Shown: positions 1 to 10,145, numbered from the stretch's first letter. The stretch is DNA of 56,135 bases from Massilia sp. Root335 (GCF_001425685.1 NZ_LMCY01000016.1:211-56345); one strand, 5' to 3'. Made by a program: numbers and translations. The notes: generated by a model from the letters alone, not told the origin.

Positions 1-121
<121 letters not shown>

Positions 122-145
122 TCCGCGTCGGCGCGCGGTCGACGG

Positions 146-1504
146 TCAGCGCACCGGCGCGATCGCGGCGGCGGGCGACTCCAGCTGCAGGGCCACCACC
201 GTGTCCATGTCGTCGCGGGCGGCCGGCGCCACGGCGATCTCGATGCCGCGTGCGGACTGTTCGACGCTTGCCGCACCGCCGCCCAGCACCGACGCCCGCA
301 CGATGCGGGCGGGAATCGCGGGCAGCGCCAGCCTGGCGCCGTTCCAGTTCAGCACGTGGACGTAGATCGTGTTGCCGCGGTAGGTGGATGCGCCCCAGCT
401 GCCCGGCAGGAACGGGCCGCCGCGGGTGCCGTAGATACTGTCGCCATGCTTGCCGAGCCAGGCGCCGATCTCGCGCAGCCGGTCCGCCTGGACCGCGTCG
501 ATGCGCCCGTCGGGACCCGGCCCGACATTCAGCAACAGATTGCCGTCCCGGCCGGCGACGTTCGCCAGCAGCTGGATGTAATGCTTGAGGGGTTTCGGCT
601 GCATGCCCGGCTGGTAGCCCCAGGCGCCGGCGATGGTGGCGCACAGTTCCCACGGATGCGTGTTGTCGAAGTCGCCCAGCGCGCCCTCGCCTTCGCGCGC
701 ATGAAAATCTTCCGGCATGTCGGCGCGGCCGTTGATGACGACGTCCGGCTGCAGGTGCCGCAGCATCGCGTAGACCTTGTCGTGCTGCCAGTCGAAGCCG
801 CCGCCGTAATGCCGGCCCGGTGCCCGCTTCTTCCACTCCGCGCCGGCCCAGTCGCCGCCGAAGTTCAGCCAGTCGGTCTCGCCGCCGTCGAACCACAGCA
901 CGTCGATCTTGCCGTAGTTGGACAGGAGTTCGCGCATCTGGCGGTGGTACTGGGCGCGCATCGCTTCCGCGCTCTCGCGTTGCAGGTCGGGGAAAAAGAA
1001 GCCGGGATAACGCCAGTCCAGCGGCGAGTAGTACAGCCCCACGCCCATCCCGGCCTTGCGCGCGGCCTTCACGTAGTCCGCGACGAAATCGCGGTGGGCG
1101 GCCGTCTTCGTGCTCGAAAACGGGTTGTCGCCGTCGTCGAACATCGCGAAGCCGTCGTGGTGGCGCGACGTGAACACCATGTATTTCATGCCGGCGGACT
1201 TCGCCAATTGGGCCCATGCGTCCGCGTCGAACCGCTCCGCCTTGAACCTGTCGGCCAGTTTTGCGTATTCACCGGTCGGGATCTGTTCGTTCCATTGCAC
1301 CCACTCGCCGCGCCCGGGAATGGCGTACAGGCCCCAGTGGATGAACATGCCGAAGCGGGCCTGGCGCCACCAGCCAACGCGCGCGGCCTGCTCGCTCGCC
1401 GCGGACGCGCGGGGCGCGGGCGCCGCCTGTGCCAGGGCGGCAGCCGGCGCGGCGCACAGGGCGGCGGCCAGCAGCAGGCTGGCGCGCAATGAAAGGGGCA
1501 TCAT
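146..1504 (-). CDS. Alpha-L-fucosidase, glycoside hydrolase family 29, secreted
   Basis: The 452-residue protein removes terminal alpha-L-fucose from glycans by a retaining mechanism, probably in the periplasm. Residues 1-25 form a signal peptide ending ALAQA. The GH29 barrel begins at residues 45-60 with WWRQARFGMFIHWGLYAIPG, and the catalytic-site motif HHDGFAMFD is near 115-123. The stretch LWFDGG places the expected nucleophile at Asp206, and the LLLNVGPGPDG block near 323 is typical of the family. The length is normal for a single-domain GH29. The start is supported by GGGAGA just upstream of tandem ATGs at 1499-1504. It is divergent from the TonB receptor at 1708, with about 200 bp between them, which suggests joint control of import and hydrolysis of a fucosylated glycan (inference). 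Confidence 0.9.
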   Translation of the reverse strand: MMPLSLRASLLLAAALCAAPAAALAQAAPAPRASAASEQAARVGWWRQARFGMFIHWGLYAIPGRGEWVQWNEQIPTGEYAKLADRFKAERFDADAWAQLAKSAGMKYMVFTSRHHDGFAMFDDGDNPFSSTKTAAHRDFVADYVKAARKAGMGVGLYYSPLDWRYPGFFFPDLQRESAEAMRAQYHRQMRELLSNYGKIDVLWFDGGETDWLNFGGDWAGAEWKKRAPGRHYGGGFDWQHDKVYAMLRHLQPDVVINGRADMPEDFHAREGEGALGDFDNTHPWELCATIAGAWGYQPGMQPKPLKHYIQLLANVAGRDGNLLLNVGPGPDGRIDAVQADRLREIGAWLGKHGDSIYGTRGGPFLPGSWGASTYRGNTIYVHVLNWNGARLALPAIPARIVRASVLGGGAASVEQSARGIEIAVAPAARDDMDTVVALQLESPAAAIAPVR

Positions 1505-1672
1505 GTGGAGTCTCCCGATGTGTTATTGGCCACGGCGGCGTTTGCGCGCATTATCCGGGCCGCATCTCCCCGGCGCAACTACAAAATTGCCGAATGCAAG
1601 TAACGAAATTTGTGACGTGGTGCGCACGCACGCGAAACAACATGTTCGGGATCAATATTTCGGTTTCTGCAA

Positions 1673-1678
1673 TACAAT
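1673..1678 (+). promoter_or_regulatory. Possible -10 box for the TonB receptor gene
   Basis: TACAAT lies 29 bp before the chosen ATG at 1708 in the divergent gap between the fucosidase and the receptor. No convincing -35 is visible 16-18 bp upstream, so an activator may be needed. The short leader it implies fits the start at 1708 rather than the in-frame ATG at 1642. Confidence 0.35.
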
Positions 1679-1707
1679 CTCGCAAACCGCTCAAGTATGC
1701 CGCTCCC

Positions 1708-3651
1708 ATGTCCAGATCCACATCGTCCCTGTCTCCATTGCGTACCATCCTGGCCGGATGCGCCGCCGCGCTGCTGGCCGCGCAGGGCGCCGCGGCCGAC
1801 GAGCCGCTTCAATCGCGGGACATGGCGGAACTGAGCCTGGAAGAGCTGGCGAATATCCAGGTCACGTCGGTGTCCCGGCGGTCGGAATCGCTGTCCGACG
1901 CGGCCGCGTCCATCTTCGTCATCACCGGCAACGACATCCGCCGCTCCGGCGCGGCGTCGCTGCCGGAAGCGCTTCGGCTGGCGCCCAACCTGCAGGTCGC
2001 GCGCGTCGACGCCCGCAACTATGCCGTCACGGCGCGCGGCTTTTCCAGCCCGTTCGAAAACAAGCTGCTCGTCCTCATCGACGGCCGCACGGTGTATTCG
2101 CCGCTGTTTTCCGGCGTGTTCTGGGACGTGCAGGACGTGGTGCTGGACGACGTCGAGCGCATCGAGGTCATCAGCGGTCCGGGCGCCACGCTGTGGGGCG
2201 CCAACGCCGTCAACGGCGTCATCAACATCATCACGAAACCGGCCGGCGCGACGCAGGGCGTGCTGCTCGGCACGACGCTCGGCAAGGACGCGCGCGACGG
2301 CGCCGTGCGCTACGGCGGCAGCCTGGGCGCCGACGGCCATTACCGCGCGTACGCCAAGCATGCCGAGAACGACGATACCCACACGGCCACGGGTGCCACG
2401 GTCCCGACCGGCTGGCACCGCGACCAGGCCGGATTCCGTACCGACTGGGGCGACACCGCGCGCGGCCTGACCGTCCAGGGCGACGTCTACGACGCGCGGC
2501 TGCGCCAGGCCGGCACGCAGGACATCCGGGTGGGCGGCGCGAACCTGCTGGGCCGCGTGTCCCGCACGTTCGCGGACGGCTCGTCGGGCACCGTCCAGCT
2601 GTACTGGGACCATACGGAGCGCGACCAGCCGCTCGCCTTCCACGAACGCCTCGACACGTTCGACCTGCAACTGCAGCACGCCGTGCACCTGGCCGGGAAT
2701 CACCACGTCGTCTGGGGCGGCGGCTACCGCCTCGGCCACGACCGCGTCGAGAACGGCACCAGGTTCGGCTTCCTGCCCGGCACGCTGAACCTGCACTGGG
2801 CCAACCTGTTCGCGCAGGACGAGGTCGCGCTCAAGGACGACCTGCGCCTGACGGCAGGCCTGAAATTCGAGGACAACAATTACACCGGCGTCGAGGTGCT
2901 GCCGACCTTGCGCCTCGCGTGGAATCCGCGCCCGGCGGCGCTCGTGTGGAGTTCGCTGTCGCGCGCGGTGCGGGCGCCATCGCGCATCGACCGCGATTTC
3001 TACAGCCCGACGACGCCGCCCGTCGTCAACGGCGTGCCGCAGTACGGCGTGGCGGGCGGCCCCGACTTCGCCTCCGAGACGGCCAATGTGTTCGAACTGG
3101 GCTACCGCGCCCGGCCTCACCCGGCGCTCTCGTATTCCGCGACGCTGTTCTTCAGCCGCTACGACGGGCTGCGCACGCTGGAACCGAACCCGCACGGCCC
3201 GGGCTCCGTGTTCGAGAACCTCGCGGACGGCCTCACGCGCGGCATCGAGGCGTGGGCCAGCTGGCAGGTGGCGGACGCATGGCGCCTGTCCGGCGGCGGC
3301 GTGGTGCAGCGCGTCGGCACGTCGCTGCAGCCGGGCAGCCGCGACCGTTCGGGCACGACGGGCCTGTCCACGGCCGACCCGACCCATTACTGGTCCGTGC
3401 GTTCGTCGTACGACCTGGGCGGCGGGCACGAATTCGACGTCACGCTGCGCCACGTGGGGGCGCTGCCGCAGCCGGCCGTACCCGCGTACACGGCGGTCGA
3501 CGCACGCTACGGCTGGCGCGTCGCGCCGGGCCTCGAACTGTCCGTCATCGGACAGAACCTGTTCGATCCGCGCCATGCGGAATTCGGCGCGCCGGCCACG
3601 CGCAGCGAATACGAACGCGCCCTCGCCGTGCGCCTCGTGTGGACGCCCTGA
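1708..3651 (+). CDS. TonB-dependent outer-membrane receptor
   Basis: The 647-residue outer-membrane beta-barrel would import a siderophore, cobalamin-like compound or glycan using TonB energy. Residues 1-32 form a signal peptide. The conserved opening of this receptor class, LSLEELANIQVTSVS, follows. The plug domain is at about 60-170, with VFVITGNDIRRSG-type residues, the RGF motif, the LIDGR strand, ERIEVISGPGATLWGANAVNG and INIITK. The rest is alternating barrel strands ending in an aromatic-containing C-terminus (RLVWTP). ATG 1708 is chosen because the signal peptide follows directly; the frame stays open upstream and ATG 1642 is an alternative. No strong ribosome binding site is visible. 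The divergent fucosidase suggests a glycan-linked substrate, but the ligand cannot be read from the sequence. Confidence 0.88.
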   Translation: MSRSTSSLSPLRTILAGCAAALLAAQGAAADEPLQSRDMAELSLEELANIQVTSVSRRSESLSDAAASIFVITGNDIRRSGAASLPEALRLAPNLQVARVDARNYAVTARGFSSPFENKLLVLIDGRTVYSPLFSGVFWDVQDVVLDDVERIEVISGPGATLWGANAVNGVINIITKPAGATQGVLLGTTLGKDARDGAVRYGGSLGADGHYRAYAKHAENDDTHTATGATVPTGWHRDQAGFRTDWGDTARGLTVQGDVYDARLRQAGTQDIRVGGANLLGRVSRTFADGSSGTVQLYWDHTERDQPLAFHERLDTFDLQLQHAVHLAGNHHVVWGGGYRLGHDRVENGTRFGFLPGTLNLHWANLFAQDEVALKDDLRLTAGLKFEDNNYTGVEVLPTLRLAWNPRPAALVWSSLSRAVRAPSRIDRDFYSPTTPPVVNGVPQYGVAGGPDFASETANVFELGYRARPHPALSYSATLFFSRYDGLRTLEPNPHGPGSVFENLADGLTRGIEAWASWQVADAWRLSGGGVVQRVGTSLQPGSRDRSGTTGLSTADPTHYWSVRSSYDLGGGHEFDVTLRHVGALPQPAVPAYTAVDARYGWRVAPGLELSVIGQNLFDPRHAEFGAPATRSEYERALAVRLVWTP

Positions 3652-3765
3652 GCGCCCGGTTCGCCGTGTGTTAAGCAAACAATCCGCAGCGGTGCGATCA
3701 TAGCGGCTTCCGCGCAGCGCGGACCGATCATATATCCACCACTGAACACAGGAAACGACGCTTCC

Positions 3766-5211
3766 ATGACGACTTCCAGCTATCCCGACACCCGCCTCCT
3801 CATCGCCAACGAATGGGTCGAAGCCACCGGCGGCAAGACGATCCCGGTCGTGAACCCGGCCACCGGCCAGGCGATCGGCACGGTCGCCCATGCCGCCATC
3901 GCCGACCTGGACCGCGCCCTTGCCGCCGCCCAGAAAGGCTTCGAAGCCTGGCGCTTCGTGCCCGCGGCCGAACGCGCCGCCACGATGCGCCGCGCGGCCA
4001 ACCTGCTGCGCGAACGCGCCGGCGACATCGCCCGCCTGCTGACCCTTGAACAAGGCAAGCCCCTGCTTGAGGCGAAGATGGAAGCCATGGCCGGCGCCGA
4101 GATCATCGACTGGTTCGCGGCCGAAGGCATGCGCGTGTACGGCCGCATCGTGCCGGCGCGTAATCCGCAGGCGCAGCAGCTCGTGCTGAAGGAGCCGGTC
4201 GGCCCCGTCGCCGCGTTCACGCCGTGGAACTTCCCGATCAACCAGGTTGTGCGCAAGCTGGCCGCCGCGCTGGCCACCGGCTGCTCGTTCCTGTGCAAGG
4301 CGCCGGAAGAGACCCCGGCCTCGCCCGCCGCGCTGTTCCAGTGCTTCGTCGATGCCGGCGTGCCGGCCGGCGTCGTGGGCCTCGTGTTCGGCGATCCGGC
4401 CGAGATCTCGGGCTATCTGATCCCGCACCCGGTCATCCGCAAGGTCACGTTCACGGGTTCGACCCCGGTCGGCAAGCAGCTGGCCGCGCTGGCCGGCGCG
4501 CACATGAAGCGCGTGACGATGGAACTGGGCGGCCATGCGCCGGTGATCGTCGCCGAAGACGCGGACGTGGCGCTGGCCGTGCGCGCCGCCGGCGCCGCCA
4601 AGTTCCGCAATGCGGGCCAGGTCTGCATTTCGCCGACCCGCTTCCTCGTGCACAACGCGGTCAAGGACGAGTTCACGCGCGCGTTCGTCGCGCACGCCGA
4701 AGGCCTGAAACTGGGCGACGGCCTGGCCGAGGGCACCACGCTGGGCCCCCTCGCCAACGCGCGCCGCGTGACGGCGATGACGCAGGTCGTCGAGGATGCG
4801 CAGGCCCGCGGCGCGATCGTCGCCACGGGCGGCAAGCGCGTGGGCGACGCCGGCAACTTCTTTGCGCCGACGATCCTCGCCGACGTCCCGCTGGACGCGT
4901 CCATCTTCAACGACGAGCCGTTCGGCCCCGTGGCCGGCATCCGCGGCTTCGACAGCCTGGAAGACGCGATCGCGGAAGCGAACCGCCTGCCGTACGGCCT
5001 GGCCGGCTATGCCTTCACGCGCTCGATCAAGAACGCGCACCTCCTGATGAACCGCGTGGAAGTCGGCATGCTGTGGATTAACCAGCCGGCCACGCCGAGC
5101 GCCGAGCTGCCGTTCGGCGGCATCAAGGATTCGGGCTACGGTTCGGAAGGCGGCCCGGAGGCGCTGGAGTCGTACCTGAACACGAAGGCCGTGTCGATGG
5201 TCGGCGTTTAA
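3766..5211 (+). CDS. NAD(P)-dependent aldehyde dehydrogenase, succinate-semialdehyde dehydrogenase type
   Basis: The 481-residue cytoplasmic enzyme oxidises an aldehyde to the acid with NAD(P). The cofactor-domain motifs [10 protein letters not shown] and [11 protein letters not shown] are present. The catalytic glutamate is Glu253 in MELGGHAP and the nucleophile is Cys287 in NAGQVCISP. The C-terminal [16 protein letters not shown] block is typical of GabD-like enzymes. AGGAAA precedes the ATG. The best family guess is succinate-semialdehyde dehydrogenase; alpha-ketoglutarate-semialdehyde dehydrogenase has the same architecture and would link it to the KdgD-like gene at the window's left edge. 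Substrate identity is not decided by the sequence. Confidence 0.88.
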   Translation: MTTSSYPDTRLLIANEWVEATGGKTIPVVNPATGQAIGTVAHAAIADLDRALAAAQKGFEAWRFVPAAERAATMRRAANLLRERAGDIARLLTLEQGKPLLEAKMEAMAGAEIIDWFAAEGMRVYGRIVPARNPQAQQLVLKEPVGPVAAFTPWNFPINQVVRKLAAALATGCSFLCKAPEETPASPAALFQCFVDAGVPAGVVGLVFGDPAEISGYLIPHPVIRKVTFTGSTPVGKQLAALAGAHMKRVTMELGGHAPVIVAEDADVALAVRAAGAAKFRNAGQVCISPTRFLVHNAVKDEFTRAFVAHAEGLKLGDGLAEGTTLGPLANARRVTAMTQVVEDAQARGAIVATGGKRVGDAGNFFAPTILADVPLDASIFNDEPFGPVAGIRGFDSLEDAIAEANRLPYGLAGYAFTRSIKNAHLLMNRVEVGMLWINQPATPSAELPFGGIKDSGYGSEGGPEALESYLNTKAVSMVGV

Positions 5212-5295
5212 GCGCCGGTCCGGCGGGGTGGGCATTTGGGGCCGGGGGCCTCAAATGAAACGTGCCCACGCAATGCCGCCGTGATGCAATCGTTC

Positions 5296-5435
5296 GCGTG
5301 GGCACAGGGGTGCCCACCCTACGCCGCCGCGGATGCCCGGCGTTCAAGCGCCTGCCTGTAGCCGTAGGGTGGGCACCCCGTGCCCACCAAATGTCCCCGC
5401 CGCCGATGCCGGGCGTTCAGGCCCCTGCCCTACGC
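5296..5435. repeat. Compound intergenic repeat: long inverted repeat overlapped by a direct repeat
   Basis: The sequence from 5296 to 5323 (GCGTGGGCACAGGGGTGCCC then ACCCTACG) reappears in inverted orientation at 5363-5388 with one base missing. A second, directly repeated unit of about 40 bp with core GGCGTTCAAGCGCCTGCC occurs at about 5326-5362 and 5398-5435. It fills the gap between two convergent genes, and the last copy touches the stop of the diguanylate cyclase. It resembles the REP-like intergenic repeats common in this bacterial group and could fold into a transcript-ending or stabilising hairpin, but has no T-run. Confidence 0.7.
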
Positions 5436-6851
5436 CGCGTCCAGCACGACGCGGTTGCGCCCGTCGTGCTTGGCGCGATAGAGCGCCGCGTCGGCCGCCG
5501 ACAGCATCGTGCCGACCGGCGTCCCCGGGGCGCTCCAGCAGCCCAGGCCGATGCTGACGGTGGCCTGCAGGCGCGTGCCGTCGGCCAGCGCCACCGTGTG
5601 CGCGGCAAACGCGTCGCAGATGCGCTGGGCGATGGCGCGGGCGTCGTCCGCGGCGCAGCCGGGCAGCAGCACGGCGAACTCTTCCCCGCCCAGGCGGCCC
5701 AGCACGTCGCCGCTGCGCAAACATCCCGCCGCCAGGTGCGCGAAACCGGTCAACACGTCGTCGCCCGCCGCGTGGCCGTGGGTGTCGTTGACCTTCTTGA
5801 AGAAATCGATATCCATCATCAGCACGGCCGCCGGCCATGCCTGCGCCGGCGCGGCCAGCACGCCGTCCGCGCGCGCCATGAAGCCGCCGCGGTTCAGCAC
5901 CTGCGTCAGCGGATCGTGCGAGGCGGCGTGCTGCAGGCGCGCCAGCAGCTCGTTGCGCGCGACCATCACGCTTGCCACGGCCAGCGGCGCCAGCGCCGTC
6001 AAGGTCACGCCGACGCGCAGCGACATGATCGCTTGCGGGGTATCGACCGGGGCGCCGATCACGAGGGCGCCGCTGGCGATGGCGAGCAGCGTCCACATCG
6101 AAAACAGCAGCGTGATGCCGGCCGTGGCGAACAGGCTGTACGTCAATGCGCACCACAGCATCGCGGGAATCGGAAAGGCGATCACGCCCGGTCCGCCCAG
6201 CTGGGTCTCGAGCCACAGGCTGCCCGCGAAGGCGGCCAGCGGCGCGACCTGTTCGGCGCGCCAGCTGCGCCAGTCGCTGCGGCGCCTGGGCCCGAGCATG
6301 CGGCGCAGCAGGTCCGGCATGGTCAGCAGCACCGGCAGGATGGCGATGTAATTGACGAGCTCCGTCGAAAACCAGAACATGAAACCGTAGGCCCGCGTGC
6401 CGCCGAACAGCGCCGGATGGATGAAGAGGCCGCCCACCCCGGCCGCCGTCGCGGCGCACATCGCCACCGGCACGAAGCGCAGCATCGAGCGCGGATGGCG
6501 CAGGCCGCGCACGTCGTCGCTCATGCGCGCGAGCAGCAGATAGCAGACCGACACGCCCATCATGTTGGTCGACGTGAGCATGAGCGTCTTGGGCCAGCCG
6601 TGGTTCATGTACAGGTCGGCCACGATATAGCCGGCGACGGCGCACAGCCAGTGGGCCGGTCCGGGCGGATGGGCGCGCCGCAGCAGCAGCCCGACGAGGA
6701 CGGCATTCGTGGGCCAGAACGCCGCCAGCACACCCGGGGGCGCCGTGTAGATGCCGAAGATCGAACAGACGATCACGATCGCGCCGACGAGCAGCGCGTC
6801 TTTCAGGTCGAGGCCGGCACCCGGTCGGTGTGTTTCATGTGATGGTTGCAC
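5430..6851 (-). CDS. MASE1-domain diguanylate cyclase (GGDEF)
   Basis: The 473-residue inner-membrane protein makes cyclic-di-GMP from two GTP. Residues 18-290 contain about eight hydrophobic segments with the MASE1 pattern (FWPTNAVLVGLLLR, AVAGYIVADL). The GGDEF domain occupies about 310-470. Its active-site loop is GGEEF at 388-392, so it should be active, and the product-inhibition I-site RSGD sits at 379-382, exactly five residues earlier. The start is GTG; no ATG is in frame before the first membrane segment. No EAL domain is present. It ends convergent to the aldehyde dehydrogenase inside a repeat region and has no operon partner. Confidence 0.9.
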   Translation of the reverse strand: MQPSHETHRPGAGLDLKDALLVGAIVIVCSIFGIYTAPPGVLAAFWPTNAVLVGLLLRRAHPPGPAHWLCAVAGYIVADLYMNHGWPKTLMLTSTNMMGVSVCYLLLARMSDDVRGLRHPRSMLRFVPVAMCAATAAGVGGLFIHPALFGGTRAYGFMFWFSTELVNYIAILPVLLTMPDLLRRMLGPRRRSDWRSWRAEQVAPLAAFAGSLWLETQLGGPGVIAFPIPAMLWCALTYSLFATAGITLLFSMWTLLAIASGALVIGAPVDTPQAIMSLRVGVTLTALAPLAVASVMVARNELLARLQHAASHDPLTQVLNRGGFMARADGVLAAPAQAWPAAVLMMDIDFFKKVNDTHGHAAGDDVLTGFAHLAAGCLRSGDVLGRLGGEEFAVLLPGCAADDARAIAQRICDAFAAHTVALADGTRLQATVSIGLGCWSAPGTPVGTMLSAADAALYRAKHDGRNRVVLDAA

Positions 6852-7010
6852 GGCTGGGACGACGGGCGGGATGGGTGGAAGCGACCCTGGCAGGTTAGCA
6901 CAGTTCCATATGGAAACTATTCATTCTGCGATGAAACGTATTCGAGACGCAACGCCCAGCTGCCGCCGCCGTGCACGGCCGGCGGCAGCCAGGGCGTCAC
7001 CGGCTTCCCG

Positions 7011-9170
7011 TTACGGCCTGCCAACGACGATGCCGCGTCCCGCCGTGCTCATATAGACCACGCCGAACGTATTCATGTCGCCCGCCACGAAATGGCCGTT
7101 GCCCGGACCGCCGTACTGGTGCGCGCTGTCGTTGATGCGCGTCCAGGTCTGCCCCGTATCGGTCGACCGGTACACGCCGGTCACGCCGCCGATCGTGCCC
7201 CAGATGTAGACGGTCGGATAGGATGCGCCCGCCGCCGCCTTGCCGAAGCCGACCGCGCCGCAATACGTGATGTTGGGCAGGTTGCTGAATTGCCAGCCCG
7301 AGCTCGTGGTACGCGCGAGGCCGCCGCCGTACAGCGCCACCCAGATGTCGCCTTCCCGGCCGGGCGCCGCGCGGATCGCATCGCTGCCCCAGGTCGGCAG
7401 CGTGGAGAACTTCCAGAACGACGCGCCGCTGTCCGTACTGATCATGAAACTGCCGTCCGAGGGGCTGTACACGTAAAACTTGCTCGCATTGGCCGGATCG
7501 GCGACCGGGCGCGCATTGCTGACGCCGAGCCCGCCGACCGTCGACCAGCTCGCCCCCATATTCGTCGACCGGTACGTGGTCGAGGAACCGGACGGGCTGT
7601 GCAGCAGGACCGTGCCGCCGGCGGACAGCGCCACCTGGCCGTAGGTGCCGTTCATGTTGGTCTGGTTCCAGTTCGTGCCGCCGTTGGCGGACGTGTACAT
7701 CTTGTTCCCGACCCGCACCGCCAGGCTGGTATTGCTGTCGGCGACCGCCAGGCCGGTCGTCGTTCCCATGGTCGGGGAATACTGCGGATTCGTGTACGTG
7801 TCGATGTTGTAGTGCTGGAAGCCGTCGTAGTCGCCGATGGCGGACAGCACGGGCCCGCCGGGGATGCTGTAGAGGTTCAGCGGCACCGTTTCATCCAGGC
7901 CCTTGACGGTGAACGTCCACGTGGTCGGCACGGCATCGATGTTGGCGGTCTTGAAAATGCCGTTGCCGGACGTCAGCCAGACGGCCTTGTTGTTGAACGG
8001 ATCGAACACGGCCGTACCGGCCCAGTGCATGGCCTTGCCATTGATCCAGGGAACGCCGCCGTTGTCGCGCACGAAGCCCCGGTTGATCACGTCGGTCCAG
8101 CTGGCGCCGCCGTTCGTGGAGATGTACACATGGTCGCCCCAGCTGTCGCCCTGCTGCATGTACTGGTTGATGGTCGACGCGACCAGCCGCTGTGCATTGA
8201 CCGGGTCCACGCTGATGCCGCTGAATGCCGCGTTGACGCCGGACGGCGTCACGTTGGTCCAGGCGCCGTTGGACAGCGTGTACCGCCAGATCTGGCCGCT
8301 GTTCATGGCCTCCGTGCCCGAACTGTTGCCGTGCGGCCCGGCACCGTTGGCATACGTGATGTACACGTTGCCGGCGCCGTCGAAGGCGGCGCGCTGCGGC
8401 ATCAGGCCCGAGGGGCTGCCCGACACGGCGCTGAACGACGCGCCCGCATTATCGCTGCGGTACAGGTTCGCCCCGGCCGACCCGTAGCGCGACACGCCGA
8501 CGAGCAGGCGTTGCGCCACGCCGCCCGACACGCTCGCCGGATCGGCCAGGACGAGGCTGATGCCATTGCCGTTGGCCGTCGTCGTCACGTTCAGCGCCGT
8601 CATCTGCGACCAGTTCGCGCCGTAGTTGGTGCTCTTGAACAGCCCGTTCGCACGGGTGCCGACGTACAGGACATTGCTCGAACCCGGATCGACGACGAGC
8701 CGCTCGCCGTTCTGGCGTCCCATGCCATTGCCGTCCGCCTTGAACTGGCCGCTGACATCCGTCGTGGAAAAGGTCCTGCCGTAATCGCTCGAGCGCAGGA
8801 TTGCCGATTTGCCGCCGTTGAAGTAACCGATCCCGACGTACATATACACGTTGGCCGCGTTCTTCGGATCGACCGCGAGGGACTCGACGCCGAGATAGCC
8901 GACCTGGTCTTCCGCCACCCAGTCCAGCAGCGACACCCAGCGGCCGTTGGCATTGTCCCACCGGTAGGCGCCGCCGACGTCGGTGCGCGCATACACGACG
9001 CCGGCCTCCGTCTTGCTGGGGATGACGGCCGATACGAACCCGCCGCCGCCGATGGCGACGTTGCCCCAGGAATAGGCGGCTGCGGGCTGCTGTACGGCCA
9101 GCGCTGCCATGCCGAGCGCGGCCACCGCGAACGGTGTCGCTCTCTGGAGCAATGAATTGATCAACTTCAT
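7011..9170 (-). CDS. Secreted GH74 xyloglucanase (two beta-propeller endoglucanase)
   Basis: The 719-residue secreted enzyme cleaves xyloglucan backbones, the role of most GH74 members. Residues 1-32 are a signal peptide ending PAAA. Beta-propeller repeats with the BNR/Asp-box-like pattern S-T-D-x-G-x-x-W recur throughout (for example SSDYGRTF, STNYGANW, STDTGQTW). The likely catalytic aspartates are Asp64 in ARTDVGGAYRW and Asp447 in IGDYDGF, matching the two acidic positions of the family. No carbohydrate-binding module or dockerin is attached, so this is the short single-catalytic-unit form. ATG 9170 has GGGAGG eight bases upstream, which beats the longer open frame. With the fucosidase and TonB receptor it points to plant-polysaccharide use. 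Confidence 0.88.
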   Translation of the reverse strand: MKLINSLLQRATPFAVAALGMAALAVQQPAAAYSWGNVAIGGGGFVSAVIPSKTEAGVVYARTDVGGAYRWDNANGRWVSLLDWVAEDQVGYLGVESLAVDPKNAANVYMYVGIGYFNGGKSAILRSSDYGRTFSTTDVSGQFKADGNGMGRQNGERLVVDPGSSNVLYVGTRANGLFKSTNYGANWSQMTALNVTTTANGNGISLVLADPASVSGGVAQRLLVGVSRYGSAGANLYRSDNAGASFSAVSGSPSGLMPQRAAFDGAGNVYITYANGAGPHGNSSGTEAMNSGQIWRYTLSNGAWTNVTPSGVNAAFSGISVDPVNAQRLVASTINQYMQQGDSWGDHVYISTNGGASWTDVINRGFVRDNGGVPWINGKAMHWAGTAVFDPFNNKAVWLTSGNGIFKTANIDAVPTTWTFTVKGLDETVPLNLYSIPGGPVLSAIGDYDGFQHYNIDTYTNPQYSPTMGTTTGLAVADSNTSLAVRVGNKMYTSANGGTNWNQTNMNGTYGQVALSAGGTVLLHSPSGSSTTYRSTNMGASWSTVGGLGVSNARPVADPANASKFYVYSPSDGSFMISTDSGASFWKFSTLPTWGSDAIRAAPGREGDIWVALYGGGLARTTSSGWQFSNLPNITYCGAVGFGKAAAGASYPTVYIWGTIGGVTGVYRSTDTGQTWTRINDSAHQYGGPGNGHFVAGDMNTFGVVYMSTAGRGIVVGRP

Positions 9171-9359
9171 GTAAGGCCTCCCAAGATTGTTATCCATCTG
9201 AAGTAAGGCGACGCCTGTTTCCATGCAGGCGTCGATTCCCGCGTCGGCCCGTCTCCACCAAGCCGAAGTGCAAGAATCCACGAAACATATCCGACGAGTT
9301 TGAGCGCACACGGTGGTGTAACGATGCCTGGCATAAATTGTTCAGGCATCTGACAAATT

Positions 9360-9983
9360 TCATAAAGGCGTGGCCGTGGCCCGCGCCTCCAGCACGCGGT
9401 CGATCAGGCCGTATTCCGCGCCCTCGGCGGCGGACATGTAGCGGTCGCGGTCCGTGTCCTTCTCGATCCGCGCCAGCGTCTGCCCCGTGCGCTCGGCCAG
9501 GATGGTATTCAGGCGATGCCGCTGGTATAGCATCTCGCGCGCCTGGATGTCGATGTCGGCCGCCACGCCCTGTGAGCCGCCGTGCGGCTGGTGGATCATG
9601 ATGCGGGCGTTGGGCAAGGCGTAGCGCTTGCCGGGCGCGCCGGCCGCCAGCAGGAAGGAACCCATGCTGGCGGCGAAGCCCGTGCACAGCGTGGACACGT
9701 CGGGCTTGACGAACTGCATCGTGTCGTAGACCGCCATGCCCGCGTACACGGACCCGCCCGGCGAGTTGATGTACAGTGCGATGTCCTTGTCCGGATTGTC
9801 CGACTCGAGGAACAGCAGCTGCGCGACGATCAGGTTGGCGGATTGCTCCGTCACCTCGCCGACGAGGAAGATCACCCGCTCCTTGAGCAGGCACGAGTAA
9901 ATGTCGAAGGCGCGCTCGCCCCGTCCTGTCTGTTCGATGACGGTGGGGACGAGGCCGAGGCCGCGAGGAAAATGCGATGTCAT
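9360..9983 (-). CDS. clpP: ATP-dependent Clp protease proteolytic subunit (ClpP)
   Basis: The 207-residue protein is the serine peptidase subunit that forms a double heptamer with ClpA or ClpX. The catalytic triad is intact: Ser106 in FAASMGS, His131 in MIHQPHGG and Asp180 in [11 protein letters not shown], with the same 25 and 49 residue spacing as E. coli ClpP. The start at 9983 has AAAGGA upstream. There is no tig or clpX beside it, so this is probably a second clpP rather than the housekeeping copy. It is divergent from an ECF sigma gene, and the shared 160-bp gap carries an ECF41-type promoter facing the sigma gene. Confidence 0.93.
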   Translation of the reverse strand: MTSHFPRGLGLVPTVIEQTGRGERAFDIYSCLLKERVIFLVGEVTEQSANLIVAQLLFLESDNPDKDIALYINSPGGSVYAGMAVYDTMQFVKPDVSTLCTGFAASMGSFLLAAGAPGKRYALPNARIMIHQPHGGSQGVAADIDIQAREMLYQRHRLNTILAERTGQTLARIEKDTDRDRYMSAAEGAEYGLIDRVLEARATATPL

Positions 9984-10084
9984 GACGGTCCTTTCGTGGC
10001 AAGTCGAATCGCAAAACGGATTCGCTGCCCGCATGACGCTCGCGGCACACCGCCGTGTGACGGCAAAAAAATAAATCGCCGGCG

Positions 10085-10111
10085 TGTCACATCCGGCCGC
10101 CGCCGCGCGTC
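10085..10111 (+). promoter_or_regulatory. ECF41-like promoter (TGTCACA, 16 bp, CGTC)
   Basis: TGTCACA at 10085-10091 and CGTC at 10108-10111 are separated by exactly 16 bp and lie 35 bp before the sigma-factor ATG. This is the promoter pattern I recall for the ECF41 group, so the sigma factor probably drives its own gene. On the other strand, CGTCACA (10056-10062) and CGTC (10035-10038) with a 17-bp spacer face clpP; that is only a near match. Confidence 0.6.
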
Positions 10112-10145
10112 AAGGGATACCACCACCGCAACGAGGAGAATCGCG

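Noticed and set aside
1579..5235. A 1218-codon open reading on the minus strand across the TonB receptor and aldehyde dehydrogenase
   Set aside because: It is low-complexity Arg/Ala/Gly-rich with no domain and lies antisense to two genes with clear families; long antisense readings are usual at this GC content.
9324..9349. ATGCCTG/CAGGCAT inverted pair between clpP and the GH74 gene as a terminator
   Set aside because: A 7-bp stem with a 12-base loop and no T-run on either strand is too weak.
10035..10062. A matching ECF41 promoter facing clpP
   Set aside because: The first box is CGTCACA rather than TGTCACA and the spacer is 17 not 16 bp; noted as a near match only.
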